Assembly: GCA_963971225.1 (NCBI GenBank)
Contig: OZ020267.1
Span: 93,981,648 to 94,045,647, forward strand
Reading direction: 5' to 3'
Source: Melieria omissa
Lineage: Eukaryota; Arthropoda; Insecta; Diptera; Ulidiidae
Length of the DNA stretch: 64,000 bases
In this document: positions 21,830-33,641 of the stretch, piece after piece
How positions within the stretch are numbered: position 1 is the stretch's first letter
Layout: each line of letters opens with the position of its first letter
Translations under genes and position numbers: made by a program
Notes under the pieces: model-generated
The model's input: the letters and a program-made list of their open reading frames with translations, nothing else
Database searches by the model: none
Told to the model about the DNA's origin: nothing

Positions 21830-23100
21830 TCATTTGTCGTTATGAAAATAAAAACAGCAATTTGTTCCTGCTGTGAGGCATAAATTCAGCTTACACTTCA
21901 AGCAGTATACTTGAGTATCTGATTTCTTACAAAATTTGCAGCGCCTTTTACCCTTTGAATCTGACATTCCTGGATAATGTTCATAGCCATCGTATCGCTC
22001 GTCGTCGCACGGTATCTTAGCTTTTTTTCCGACTTCAGATAAAGTATGTTCTGCAGATAACGTAGATGGCCTGCAAAGGCTTGCAGCTACATCTTCACGG
22101 AAATCTGGTAACTTGAATGTTTCTTTTTCACCTTCATTGGTACGTCGATATAATATGAAGGCATTTGTCATAATCACATCCAACAAATGATAGAAGATCC
22201 GCAGCGCACAGTTATGTGTCTAAAACCGGATATGATATCTCCCTATAAAGCTATCCATCAAATCCACTCCTTTCATATGGGCGCTGTATTACTTAATTAT
22301 GTGTGGGCATTGGACATCTACATATTCTTTCTTCCTTCGGTCCTACCGAGGTTTTGTACCGGCTTGTGAGGCTGTGGCTGCTTATGCAAATTGTTGAATA
22401 CCAACATAAGTAGAAGCAAAGCGAACTACCTTGATGTCTTTCCACAAAACGGTTGAAACTTCGACACCGTATGCTGATCAATTGCTTATCCAAAGGAAAC
22501 TTGCATTGAGGTATTCTATTTGATCGAATAGTACGCACGGAGATATACTTACAGATTACCAACCAACAGATTATCGAAATAAATTATGTATATTGTTGGG
22601 AGTTGTTTGTGAAAGCCGCACGACTACGTTAGCTGCAGGTCCTAGGTCAGGTGAGCCAGAAAGCACCACATTATCACCAGCCCCATTATAAATCTCAAAC
22701 CGATATGAAAACCCAATTGAGTCGCAAAGCACGAAGAATTTAATTCCCCATTTGTGCGGTTTGCTTGGCATATATTGACGCAGGTGAAGACTCATCTTCG
22801 TTGCGCACATGTGCTCATCCACGCATAAACGAGAAGTTTTTGGAATGGAATCAAATCTTTCGTTTGGTTTGTTCGAAATGAATCTGATTTTAAACAGCAG
22901 ATCATAACCAGTTTGCCGTTTCCGTACTCGGTTTCCTCATTCGCAAAACTTATAAATTGTTTAATTTTTTGTAATTGTTTACTGCTCATTGTGCTGCTGA
23001 TTAGTTTAAAGGTATCCTTGCTCCAATTGCTTTCTAGCCGCGGATAAGGATAAAGCGACATGTAGAAGAGAATCCCATAATTGCTCCCTAAAATCCTCAT
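21830..23100 (-). pseudogene. piggyBac transposase, broken
   Basis: Pieces in order on the minus strand: 23100-22792 (ILGSNYGILFYMSLYPYPR, SSKQLQKIKQFISF), 22822-22571 with the conserved catalytic-region motif DEHMCATKM and MPSKPHKWGIKFFVLCDS, and 22562-22293 without clear reading. Last is 22186-21830 with ILYRRTNEGE and the C-terminal cysteine-rich domain (CKFCKKSDTQVYCLKCKLNLC) that binds element ends. Frameshifts and stops separate the pieces, so it is inactive. Confidence 0.85.
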
Positions 23101-23118
23101 AATACTGCCAGATTTTAA

Positions 23119-23720
23119 CTAACAGCCCGATTCTGTACACTTGATAAATTCACCATATTGACTATTTGTCAAGTTTTTATTATTTGTCAAGAATCGGTAT
23201 TCTATCCCAAAAATAAAAGCTCTTTTCTTGATAAATTGTCAAAAGTTTGAATGCTATTGACAACAGCATACAAATTGAAATTTTGCCTATTGAAAATGGA
23301 AGAATTGTGCATGTTTACACTTTTACATCAGAGAAAATAAAAAAAAAATGCCGTTACCTCCCACGAATTATTTTTTGTATGCAAAAAGCGCCTATTGTGA
23401 TGAAACTATTGAAAAAAACGCACGAACTTATTTCCAGCCCAGCCAGGATTCGATCCGAGGGCGCTCGGTATGAGAAGCCAGCGCGTACCCGCTGGGCTAT
23501 CAAGGCCGGTTTTTTTTTGCAAAACTTACTTTACTTAAACTGTTTGTGTTATTTTTTGACAATTTAACAACTGTCGCATATTCACCTTATGTTGAATTAA
23601 ATGAGCTTTTTACTTTATCAATGTTGGATCAGAATACGAGCAAAGCTTTTGCTTGATAAAAATCTTGACAAAATTTCTTGATAAAAAATTTGTCAAGAAT
23701 GCACAGAATCAGGCTGTAAA
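23119..23720. mobile_element. TAA-flanked MITE inside element D
   Basis: Inverted ends cagcccgattctgt / acagaatcaggctg at about 23123 and 23716, each next to TAA, a 3-bp duplication like that of PIF/Harbinger elements. The subterminal region repeats ttgataaat and tgtcaag in both orientations. A tRNA-type SINE lies inside. No transposase. Confidence 0.55.
23437..23513 (-). repeat. tRNA-derived SINE head
   Basis: On the minus strand: A-box-like gatagcccagcgggtacgcg and B-box ggatcgaatcc, about 35 bases apart as in a tRNA, followed by an AT-rich body. It is the same family as the fragment at positions 1-58. It has no intact tRNA cloverleaf that I would call a functional gene. Confidence 0.6.
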
Positions 23721-24254
23721 ACACTCTTTACCCAAAAATCAGTACATTATTTTTCGTTGGGGGGGGGGGGGGGGGGTGAAAGAGGAGGTATATTCCATTC
23801 GCCCATTTCTACCGCCTTCTCTATTTGATTCACTATTAAACAAACGCAATAAACGTATACAATTTAAATCCATTACATCGCTTACGCAGTAGCGCAGTAG
23901 TGCATATACGCCATACCGCACAAAAAAGTTCCCACTAAACGGAATAACCGTTACAGACGGTCTTTGGTTTTCTGTGGATTAAGCATAGTTCTCATCAGCT
24001 AATAATTTTTTCATTTAAATCAAACAACTCAAATTAATTCAAAAAATCGGGGGAAAAGTGGGAAATCTTTAAAATAATTTTCGCGGGAAAAAATCAATTT
24101 TTCATGTTTGGATGCCCCTAAAGAAGAAAGGATTTGAAATAGTCCAGATTTAAGGACACAGCCTGAAAGCTGCAAAATATAGCTATAAAGTTTTCAAAAT
24201 TTTTTTACGGTCATTCCGGTTAGAGGGTTAAGTACCAAAAAGTAATATCGAGAC

Positions 24255-25336
24255 TTACTTACTTACTTAACTGGCCATAACAACCCGTTATGGGGTTACG
24301 GGCTGCCGCAAAACTTCTCTCCAGGCGCCTCTGCTTCGCGCGCGCCTTCTCCAGTTGGTCACACCAAGAGATACCAGGGCCTCTTCCACTTGGTCCTTCC
24401 ACCGGAGACACGGCCTCCCTCTTCGCCGTCGACCTCCAACCATCGCATCGAATACCTTTTTCGCCGGGTCTTCGTCGTCCATGCGGCAGACATGACCGAG
24501 CCAGCGTAGCCGCTGGATGTTAATTCGCTGCGCTACGTCCATGTCCTTATACAGCTCATACAGCTCGTTATTGGTTCGTATGCGATTGTCGTCACCAACC
24601 CGAACAGGGCCGAAGATTTTGCGAAGCACCTTCCTCTCGAACACTCCAAGGGCCGCTATGTCGTTTCGTGTCATTGTCCATGCTTCAGCGCCATAGAGGA
24701 GCACGGGCAAGATAAGCGTCCTATAGAGTGAAAGTTTTGTCGGTCGAGAGAGGTCTCTACTTCTCAATTGCCTACCGAGACCGTAGTAGCACCTGTTGGC
24801 AAGAGTTATCCTTCGCTTTATCTCCAGACTGACATCATTGCTGCTGTTGATGGCGGTGCCAAGGTAGACGAATTCCTTGACAACTTCAAAAGCATACCTG
24901 TCGGCCTCGACGTGAGACCCTAGCCGCTGCGAGTCCCTGCGTGTAGACAGCATATACTTCGTCTTGCCCTCATTTACCACCAGACCCATTTTGGCAGATT
25001 CTCTTTCGATAGCCGCAAAGGCAGCGGTGACATCTCGCTTGTTACGTCCGATGACATCAATATCATCAGCGTAAGCAAGGAGCTGGACACTTTTGTTGAA
25101 AATTGTGCCATTACGATGTACACCGGCCTTGCGCAGAACACTCTCCATGGTGAAGTTGAAGAGGTCGCAGGACAAAGGATCGCCCTGTCTGAAACCTCGA
25201 ACGGTATCAAAGGGGTCGGAGAGGTCACTTCCAACCTTGACGGAGCTGCGCGTATTGCTCAACGTCGCTCTGCAAAGTCTAACGAGCTTTGCAGGGATAC
25301 CAAGTTTAGACAATGCGGCATATAGGCGATCCCTAT
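24255..25336 (-). mobile_element. 5'-truncated LINE with (TAAG)n tail and target duplication
   Basis: The direct repeat atatcgagac at 24245-24254 and 25337-25346 borders the copy. The minus-strand 3' end is a short (TAAG)n run after ggccagt. About 1.08 kb of 3' coding sequence remains, with a long intact frame. The insertion lies in the right arm of element B. Confidence 0.87.
24288..25313 (-). pseudogene. LINE reverse transcriptase C-terminal part
   Basis: An uninterrupted 341-codon frame lacking the RT N-terminus. GFRQGDPLSCDLFNFTMESV and the catalytic box LLAYADDIDVIGRNKRD are present, then NEGKTKYMLSTRRD, a KYLG-like segment VYLGTAINSSNDVSLEIKRR, LYGAEAWTMTRND and a basic tail (RRRRGRPCLRWKDQVEEAL). 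Such frames are common in insect genomes. The clade is not certain. An open frame of this length suggests a fairly recent insertion. Confidence 0.85.
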
Positions 25337-25377
25337 ATATCGAGACACAGGGTAAAATTCGGCGTCGAAAGGATTAA

Positions 25378-26027
25378 GCATTTAAACGTAAAATGCCATC
25401 AGCGGCTTACACTTTGTGCTAGCTTGCCGTTTCTGTTTCTCTGGCTGCAACATGGCCAAGTTAAAGCAATAAGAGCAGCAGTCGGCGCGTAGTCAGGCTA
25501 CATCCATTCATCCAACTTCAAATGGATCATTGTCATCTTCAACCGTTGCTGCTATTCTGCTCCGCTCGTAGAAGTGTCTTCGTTCGTTTCAGCGACAGCC
25601 AGATACCACGTGATATCATTTTCCTTGTATGTCGTTGGTTTGTCTATTTTCAATTTAGTTGAAATTGGCACAAAGTTGAAATGCAAGTTGTAAAATATCG
25701 ATATAGCTGCATGCATAGTGTCTCACAATATCGCGCCCACAAGCACCAGTTACCTGTTTGCTCAGCATATGCAATTGAAAAATTGTGTTCGCTTTACTGT
25801 AGTAGTGACCTAGCATGTCCAACATTACAAATTTAATTACTTTTATATGAGCTTTTGAACGCTTGTCAGCAGTTGTACGCCGGTGGATATTTCAAAAGGT
25901 CGCCAGTGTTTTTGGGCTTGTAAAGTCGAATATAATTTTGTTAGAAAGATTTCAACTTTTGATGGCCTTGAGGCGTGGCCAAAATGTACCGTTGGACTGA
26001 GGATATAAACATTCTAAATATTTACTT
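25378..26027. other. No gene recognised
   Basis: 650 bp between element B and element E. Mixed composition, no open frame with motif support, no repeat ends seen. Confidence 0.5.
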
Positions 26028-26429
26028 TTAACACTAGGTACGGGTTTTGCTCATACCTACTAGTACCGTGAGCGGTCAAATGACGGTATTCAGAGCTTTT
26101 AACGAAATCGGTTGAATCTGAAGAAGTTTTTCATTGTAAGCATTAAAAAAACATTCATTTATGTTCTTGAATGTAAAAAAGTATAGTTTTGGCAAATATT
26201 TTAAAAGTAAAGCTACTACTCATGACCATAGTAAATTTCGTCTCGCCGTTTCTGCTCATGCTTTCAAACACAACACGTAAAATAATGCATTTTTGTTTTT
26301 ACATTGAAATTCATAAATATATAAAAGTCGGTTGTAAATCTATACTATTATATAAAAGCAAGTGTGACGTTTTTTTAACCCCAATCAGGCAAAAACCACT
26401 GAACCGATTTAGATGAAATAAGCACCAAA

Positions 26430-27870
26430 CATTTTTGTATCTGTGGGAATGGTACATAGGCTATATGAGAATGACCACGCCCCCTTCTTACGCCCACTAT
26501 GGTAACAAAACTCATCTATGGTATGCTTTTGTAAGGCAATATGGGTATCAGACGATTCAGCGTATCATTGCGGCAAACATAGGCTATAACATAATCGGCC
26601 ACGCCCACTTTCCGTGCTCACTAAACTAACAAAACGAAGCTACGGTACATGTTGGTAAATCAGTATTAATACCAAATGATTCCGTGTTTCATTGATGTTA
26701 ACATAGGATATATAAGATTGACCACTCCCACCTGATATGTCTTTTCATCACGCCCACTATAATAACAAATCAGCCATGGTATATTTGTCGTAGCAATATG
26801 GGTATCAAACGATTCAGCGTGTCATTGCGGCAAACATAGGCTATAATATAATCGGCCACGCCCACTTTACGTGCTCTCTAAACTAACAAAACGAAGCTAC
26901 GGTACATGTCGGTAAATCAGTATTAATATCGAATGATTCCGTGCTTCGTTGATGTTAACATAGAATATATAAGATTGACCACGCCCACCCGATATACCTT
27001 TTCGCCACGCCCACTATAATAACAAATCAGCCATGGTATATTTGTCATAGCAATATGGGTATCAAACGATTCAGCCGTTCATTGCGGCAAACATAGGCTA
27101 TAATTTAATCGGTCACGCCCACTTCCCGCGCCCACTAAACTAACAAAACAAAGCTACGGTACATGTCGGTAAATCAGTATTAATACCAAATGATGCCGTG
27201 TTTCATTGATGTTAACATAGGATATATAAGATTGACCACGCCCATCTGATATGCCTTTTCGCCACGCCCACTATAATAACAAATCATGGCCATAGTATAT
27301 TTTTCATAGCAATATGGTCATTAAACGATTTAGCGTGTCATTGCGGTAAACATAAGCTATAATATAATCGGCCACGCCCACTTTACGCGCCCACTAAACT
27401 AACAAAGCGAAGCTAAGGTACATGTCCGTAAATCAGAAGGTATTAATATCAAATGATTTCGTGTTTCATTGATGCTAACATCATATATAAGATTGACAAC
27501 GCCCACCTGATATGTCTTTTCGTCACGCCCACTATAATAACAAATCAGCCATGGTATATTGATCATGGTAATATGGGTATCAAACGATTCACCGTATCAT
27601 TGCGGCAAAGATAGGCTATAATATAATCGGTCACGCCCATTTTCCACGCCCACTTTCCACGCCAACTAAACTAACAAAACGAAGCTTCGGTACATGTCGG
27701 CAAATCAGTATTAATACCAAATCATTTCGAGTTTTGTTGATGTTAATATAGGATATATAAGATTGACCACGCCCACCTAATACGCCTTCTCGCCACGATC
27801 ACTATAATAAATCAGCCAAGATATATATGTCACAGCAATAAGGGTGTCAAACGATTTAGCGATTCGATAG
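26430..27870 (+). repeat. Tandem array, ~258 bp unit, about six copies
   Basis: The phrase atgggtatca-aacgattcagcg recurs at about 26541, 26798, 27055, 27314, 27573 and, altered, 27840: spacing 257, 257, 259, 259 and ~267. Each unit also contains cggccacgcccac, ccacgcccactataataac, gaagctacggtacatg and ttgatgttaacatag. It is immediately preceded by tctatactattatataaaag, a phrase I associate with Helitron/Helentron-type elements. Confidence 0.88.
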
Positions 27871-28160
27871 GGGGAATGGGGTGGGTTTTTTACAAGGGGG
27901 CGTGGCACCGCCCATACAACCCAAATTTTTAATGTGGAATATCTTCGGAATAATAAGTTGGAAAGCTTTGAAGTTTTGTATACCATCGTCCCATAGATGT
28001 GTCATTCTACTGGCGGTATATTTTTTGCGACTGAAATTTTCCGCGTAACTTTGGAACTGAAAGTCGCATATCAATGAAACCGGGTCACACCCTTCGACTG
28101 GAAGAATGGATTGGGCATTACATAAAAGAGGCGTAGCATCGCCCATAAAGTGTAGTATGA
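27860..28160 (+). repeat. Dispersed repeat, related to 53040-53420
   Basis: gggggcgtggcaccgcccat, aatatcttcgga, cgtcccatagatg and gtcattctactgg occur in the same order here and around 53085-53235. Possibly part of a Helitron-like family; no coding sequence. Confidence 0.65.
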
Positions 28161-28538
28161 AGAAACTTGATTTATTGGGCCCATGGAGTTCAAGCTTGCG
28201 TGCAAAGCCGCAGGGCCCTACTAGTTTAATATAAAACAGAAGGCAAGATAGGTTCCTGTAAAATTTGTACCATCTTTGAATTGTTTGTGAATCTTACAAT
28301 TTTATTTCCATGGCTACGTAGTTAACCGTCATTTGACCGCTCATGGTACTAGTAGGTAAAATCGATGATAAAAAGAAAACTAATCGGCGCAGTGATTGCA
28401 AAATTTTAGAATATTGAGCTTAGTGCAAAATATTAAAAGTCAAGGAGAACCAGATTCGTAACTTAAACCGTTTTCGAGCTACAGTTGATCAAAAACTGAA
28501 AACCGTCAAATGACCGCTCCCGGTACTCCTAGTGTTAA

Positions 28539-29503
28539 AGTGAAAGTGAATCGAACTATTTTTTTGGAACCAAAAATGCAAATTTACTTATTTAGTTTAG
28601 CTCGTGTGTGTTCTGGTGCGCCATGGCGTATACGCAATCAGTCCAGTGAGCCAGCCAACCCACTTGGACGTGTTTGACTAAGTGTTAAACTTGACTCAAC
28701 AACAAGTAGATTTTTTATGAGCAAAACTGGTTTCGGCGCTTTATCAGCAGCAATAGCAACAGCAACAGCTAAAAGCGACAGCGGCCTGCAAAGATAAATC
28801 GAATTTTTTTTGGCGTGGATGCATTTTGCAGTTTGACAGCCACTATTCGCTGCTGTCTATCGCTGTCGACTGCCATTGCTGTCTGCAACGCTTTTAGAAT
28901 TATTGATGACTTGCTACTGCGCTTATTGTGGTTGTTGTTGCTATGATTGTAGTAGTTGTTTCTGTTGTTATGTGCGAGTTTATTTGAGGGCACTGTTACA
29001 AGGTTGCCACATGGCAATAGTTTTCTTTCATTCTCATTAGAATGCCTCTTTTATATACTGCATTTATTTAATATATGAATACACAAGTTATATATATATG
29101 TATGTGTGATTGAGTGTGTACACACCTTGTGTGATCGTTTTTATTGCTATACCGCAGTATAAAAAGGAAACGAATGCGGTTCCAATTGGCGCTTACTGCC
29201 ATTGTCATATCTGAGTTCGCACTAGCACACTTTTCTATACTCTACGAGTACACTTTTTGTGCAATAGACTCGTTGTGTCGGGTCACCCTCCATTCCCTGA
29301 CCACTGGAACGAGTTATAATTTCTGTCACGTGGTTAGTTCTAATTTCTCCTAATTTTTGCAAGAGATATAATCGCTTCAATAAGCTGACTGCACAGCTCA
29401 CAGTGGGTGTTTTACCCGGATTTCGTGCATTAATTCTGTAAACCCTGCTGCAGCGAAGGGATTAGGCGCTCACTTTTAAAGCTTCAATACTGTCACCAGC
29501 AAT
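28539..29503. other. No gene recognised
   Basis: Contains CAG/CAA-type runs near 28745-28770 and 28925-28975 and a short (TA)n near 29088. The minus-strand frame at 28769-29017 is Asn/Lys-rich low complexity. No motif or repeat ends. Confidence 0.5.
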
Positions 29504-29509
29504 GCAATT

Positions 29510-29643
29510 CTGTGGTCAAAAGCAATAACCGCTTAAGTCGACTTAAGAAGAAATTGAATTATGGATGCCACCACGTTTCCTTGACTGTGCTCTACGTTTG
29601 TGTAAAATGATTGCTTGTGATTGCTTTTGACCACAGAATTATA
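29510..29643. mobile_element. Small MITE-like inverted repeat
   Basis: aattctgtggtcaaaagcaa near 29510 is mirrored by ttgcttttgaccacagaatt ending near 29641, about 130 bp apart, with a further internal palindrome cttaagtcgacttaag. No clear target duplication. Confidence 0.5.
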
Positions 29644-31261
29644 GTTGTTTCTCGGGCAATAGTTTTTCAAGAACTTCCAGGAACTGTCGCCAGAGTTACA
29701 GGATCTCTTGTTTCGAAAATCTCTTGCCATATGTCGCCAGCTGCATTAATGTGAGGGGAGTGTATTTTTAAACACACTACGCCGGCTGAGTGATAATAGT
29801 TCTAAATTCAATTTGCTATGTTTATCGGAAAAGTTGTTGGCAAGTTTTTGTGCCTTAAAAGTTCAGATGCTTGTCGGCAGTTGTGTTTGCAAAAATCTAA
29901 TGGCTAGGGCAATACCTCACGTGCGCACACAGATGTATGTACATACACAACCTGACCCAATTCAGTTAAGCTGTGCAGCATGCCAGCCTCCCTGTTCCCC
30001 CGTTCGCTCGCTTGCCGGGCTGCGTTGTAATCGCGTAGCTGGATAGGGTCTGCGTATGCGAGTATGCCTATATGGCTGGCTGTCAAATGCGGGCCATCTA
30101 TCTATGTCGGCTTGTCGGCAACGGCAACAAAAATAATATCAGCAGTAACAACAACTAATAATAACTCACAAAGGGTGAGTTGAGAAGCGCGTGGTGGGTG
30201 GAAATGCCACTGGTGCAAGTGCACAGCCCCAAAATCCATTTTAGCCCCGTCGCTCATAGTATTAATTCGAGGCAGCTTAATTGTCTTGTCGTTGGTTGAG
30301 CGCACTGGTCAGTAAATGAAGTAACCGGTATTTAAATTTCAAATGACTGAGTACTTAATATCGACATTTGGAAATAAAAAGCAAGCACGCACAGCTAAAG
30401 CGAATTCCCGGCAAGCCACAGCGCGTCTGCGCCGAGCGTTAAGTAGCGTGGGGTGCGTGCAGGCCAACAATAAAAATGAAAATTAGTGCTATATTAAATA
30501 CGATATGGCAGGTGAATGAGCCGCATGTGGGTGCGGTCGGCGGCGCAGCAGCGAGAGAGGACAGTAAATATTAAGCAGTGAATTTAAGAACGGAAGCCCA
30601 CACGAAACGACGGCCACTGCGGACAGTTTACGAGGTATCAGACTGCGGAGTGTGTGGAACAGGCTTTCGATTGGGGACTGTTGTGACGTGTGCACATTTG
30701 TGCCTGCAACTATTTTGAGCAACGAAATCGCCGTGTGTAATTTAGTCGGCTGGATGATGAATAAGTGGTGTACATATACCTAAACTAAAATTTTATTTTT
30801 CGTATGCAGGGTGTCGGTTTTTAAAACAACATTTGGATGTTGTCATTAATTATCCTTGCTCGTTTGCTCAAGTGGAAAGTTTGCAATGCCACGTGTTTGC
30901 GGATTGCATTATCCCAATGTTTCTGCCTACTAAATGTTTTTGTTGAAATGTGGCTTAATCGCGGCTCATATATGCGTATGATTAAACGTAACATTTCGAA
31001 TGCCGGACTTCACAAAGGGCGTAAGTCGGCCAAGGTGAACTTAAATGCCCATAGCTTTGTTATTGTAGTTGCAGCTGCGTTAGGTAATGTGTTATCTCAC
31101 CAACCTTCAAAGTGAAATTTAGTGTGTCCACCTCCGTTTGCAATTTCCTTTGTGGTGTCTCACCGTTGTTGTCACGCTCTGACGCTTGAATAAATGTAGT
31201 TTATCCTTTTTAAAGAAAGTTACTAATAGAAAACCATTGTAAAAAAATGTAAAAAATATTA
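29644..31261. other. No gene recognised
   Basis: 1.6 kb with several short open frames on both strands but no motif, repeat terminus or RNA gene that I can support. Locally GC-richer near 29980-30060 and 30400-30640. Confidence 0.45.
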
Positions 31262-31457
31262 GAAATGCTAGTTCGGGCTGGTTTAACCCTTTTCTACTTC
31301 TATCCACAAGAAGTAGGTGAGAATTATAAGAAATGCAGAAGTGTGCTCCTGGCAGGCAATGACAAAACCCCCAAGTGTGGAAGAGAAACTGTTAACCGTC
31401 GATCGGAGTCGGCGTTAAATTTTCGGTCCGCTGCCTTAAACGCGTCTTTAAACTAGG
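31262..31457 (+). repeat. SINE fragment related to 493-846
   Basis: gctagttcgggctggtttaa, gagaattataagaaatgcag, cctggcaggcaatgacaaaa and gagtcggcgttaaattttcggt align over about 190 bp with the copy at 520-690. The head and tail are missing. The small open frame here is part of the repeat. Confidence 0.65.
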
Positions 31458-31639
31458 TCCGCTTGCTTTCCGCTTGGAAAACATATTTCAAAATTCGGGG
31501 TCTAAAGGGGCAAAACATAGATTACATCTACGTATGTATGTAGACAGTGGCGCACACAGGACTTCGTTTTGGAGGGTTTTGAGTACAACTTTTGAGCTGA
31601 ATACCAGTTCGAAAGGGTGTATGACGAAATGCAGGCTTA

Positions 31640-32075
31640 GTAGTTCGGCTCGTAGATGCTACTGGGGCCCTCGGCCCTACGCTCTTGCCGTCGTTGCTGC
31701 TCTATCATTATTTGTGCTGCAAACCAGCACACCGCGTTCCACTTCCCCGCCGTTTCGAGCATTTGCTGCACCATGTTGTACACGTTAATAGGGCTGCCTA
31801 TGTTTGGTTCCGGCGCCTGTCGCTGTGTCGTCGTCGTCGACGTGCGTGACCTCGTCGTGCTTGCGATACAGCCAATTGTTGAGTGCTGGTATCAGGCGGT
31901 GCGTCCACCTCCCGTTGGACGAGCTATTCCAGTCGCCCAGACTTGGCTGGCTGCCGTTGCTTCGCCCATTGTTGTTGTCGCGCACTTTGTAGTACGCCTC
32001 CAAAGCCAGAATGTCGACCGGTATCATGCCGGCGACCACGAAAGCTGCTTCGTACGACGCACATTGGGAAAAAAC
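31640..32075 (-). pseudogene. R1-like LINE C-terminal fragment
   Basis: On the minus strand, VVAGMIPVDILALEAYY, then SNGRWTHRLIPALNNWLYRKHDEV, matches the end of R1-clade reverse transcriptase proteins, where a (A/V)AG..P...LA segment is followed by G.WT..LIP....W. It degrades after about 31850 towards lower coordinates. A matching upstream RT part may be the fragment at 33650-34142, on the same strand. Confidence 0.65.
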
Positions 32076-33641
32076 GCAAAAACGCTCGCATCGCCTGTTT
32101 TGAACTCTAGAATCTATAGTTTTTGCACTAGAGAACTGAAATTTCGCTACTATCTTTAGAATTCCTCTTAGAATTGTAGGGTGTAATTTTTTTTCATTTC
32201 CTTTACCAGGAGCTGGTACCCTACAGTCGGAAGTTAAGAGTTTTAGAAATATGCATAATCAGAAGGAAAAAAAATAATTCAATATTTTGATAACTGATTC
32301 CAGTAGAAGATCAAAAACTAAGTTAAACGTGTTTTATGGTTTTTTAATTTGAGCACTTTTGTGCAGCACGGTTTATGTTTTCCGAGTGTATAACAAAAGA
32401 TTTAATAACTTCGGAAATAAAAAAGATAAAGGATTGAATTTTCGCATAACTGTTTCCCATAAGTAGAAGATGATTTATTCCAAAAATGAAAAAAATTCGC
32501 CCACGGCCACGCCTACTCTCCATACAGACTTTATTTTTCACAATATTAAAATAAGCTAAAATTTTGCTGTCATGCATTAAAATGTTCTTTAGAGAAACTT
32601 AGCCCACTTTTATAAAAGTAGGCAAACTCTTTCTTAAAAAAATCTAAACTATTCATTTACTTTTATAAAGTACGGAAAAAGTTAACTGACAAGTATAATA
32701 TATATTATGTATCTCAAGGGGTTAAAGAGGCATGTCACACCTATTTCCAGACAAACATATCCCTAAACGGACGGTAAATATTTAAAAGTTCATATTTTGA
32801 AAAATATCTTTATATGGCAACCCTGTTAAGAATGGGCAAACCACGCCCATTTTAGGCAATATGTTGTTCTCGTGATTTTAAAAGTGTTTGTACGAAATTT
32901 CAGTTTCGTGTCTCAACTTTTTCGAAAGCAATTGTGAATACCTTCCATCAGACAGACGAATTGGAAGACATATTAACAGACGGACATAGATAAATCAATG
33001 CGATATATATATACATATCTCAATTCTATGATATACATTTAAATACATATTTATTCCTTTCAACACCAGCCTTGCTGTTTTTCATACGTTGTAGTTTTGC
33101 TCAGTAATTAAAAATATATCGTTGCTCACCAAAACTGAGTACAAAAAGTGCTTGGGTTGGCATGCGAAAATTGCTCGCATTCATTTTGTTGCAGAACGTC
33201 GCAGATGAGTTTGGTACCATCAGTTAGCTCAATGTTCCACCTAATCAGTGTATACGTATTTCGTTGAATGCTGTTGAATCTCAAAAGTTACAGTCCAGAG
33301 AAAATCCCGATTTTTCTCATTTTTATCAAAAAATGAGGCAAAGGTTAGATATATTTTTTTTGCCAAAATAAACATTTTTTAAATAAAATTTTTTTTTCAT
33401 ATTAATTGCTTAGAAATCGGTACCCCACATGTGAAAAATTATGGAATTTCATTAAAAAATGTAGATTGTACGGGCATTTGAAGACAGCCCTGTTAACGAT
33501 ATTTTGCTAGAAGTGAAAATAATTTAATAAAACGTTCAACTTTGAAAGGCTGTAAAGTCCAGGTCATGGGATGAAGGGACTTAAAAAGTTGATTTTCTAT
33601 CTGGCTAGAGTATCTATATTACGACAAGTAAAAAAAAATAT
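32076..33641. other. No gene; some interspersed repeat sequence
   Basis: AT-rich. 32840-33030 (accacgcccattttaggc, tcgtgtctcaactttttcg, acagacggacatagata, then tatatatata) resembles a common fly interspersed repeat tail, which I cannot name. No coding sequence. Confidence 0.4.

Larger units (their letters stand above)
21478..24231 (-). mobile_element. piggyBac element (D), 2.75 kb, TTAA-flanked
   Basis: TTAA target duplications at 21478-21481 and 24228-24231 bracket inverted ends ccctctaaccc-gcc / ccggttagaggg. Subterminal copies of gacggtcattccggttag occur near 21633 and 24207. The interior holds a broken piggyBac transposase on the minus strand and a TAA-flanked MITE carrying a SINE. The ends plus the coding remains make this the best-supported piggyBac in the window. 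Confidence 0.88.
18202..25377. mobile_element. Old TTAA-flanked element (B) split by three later insertions
   Basis: The left terminus is TTAA (18202-18205) + ccctttcgaccccaaag. The right terminus, read inward, is TTAA (25374-25377) + tcctttcgacgccgaa. Between them sit element C, element D and a LINE. What remains of B itself is about 480 bp (18206-18502, 21357-21477, 24232-24254, 25337-25373), the size of a MITE. The pairing of ends 7.2 kb apart is inferred from the shared CCTTTCGAC termini and the TTAA on both sides. Confidence 0.45.
26028..28538. mobile_element. TTAA-flanked element (E) with internal satellite
   Basis: TTAA at 26028-26031 and 28535-28538 bracket inverted ends cactaggtacggg / ccggtactcctagtg. 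A subterminal motif agcggtcaaatgacggt appears near 26080 and inverted near 28503, and tgaccgctcatggtactagt near 28335. The ends start with CAC rather than CCC, so piggyBac affiliation is inferred from TTAA alone. The interior is a satellite array and a dispersed repeat; no transposase is seen. Confidence 0.65.

Noticed and set aside
31656..32159. 167-codon plus-strand frame
   Set aside because: It is the shadow of an R1-like LINE fragment on the minus strand.
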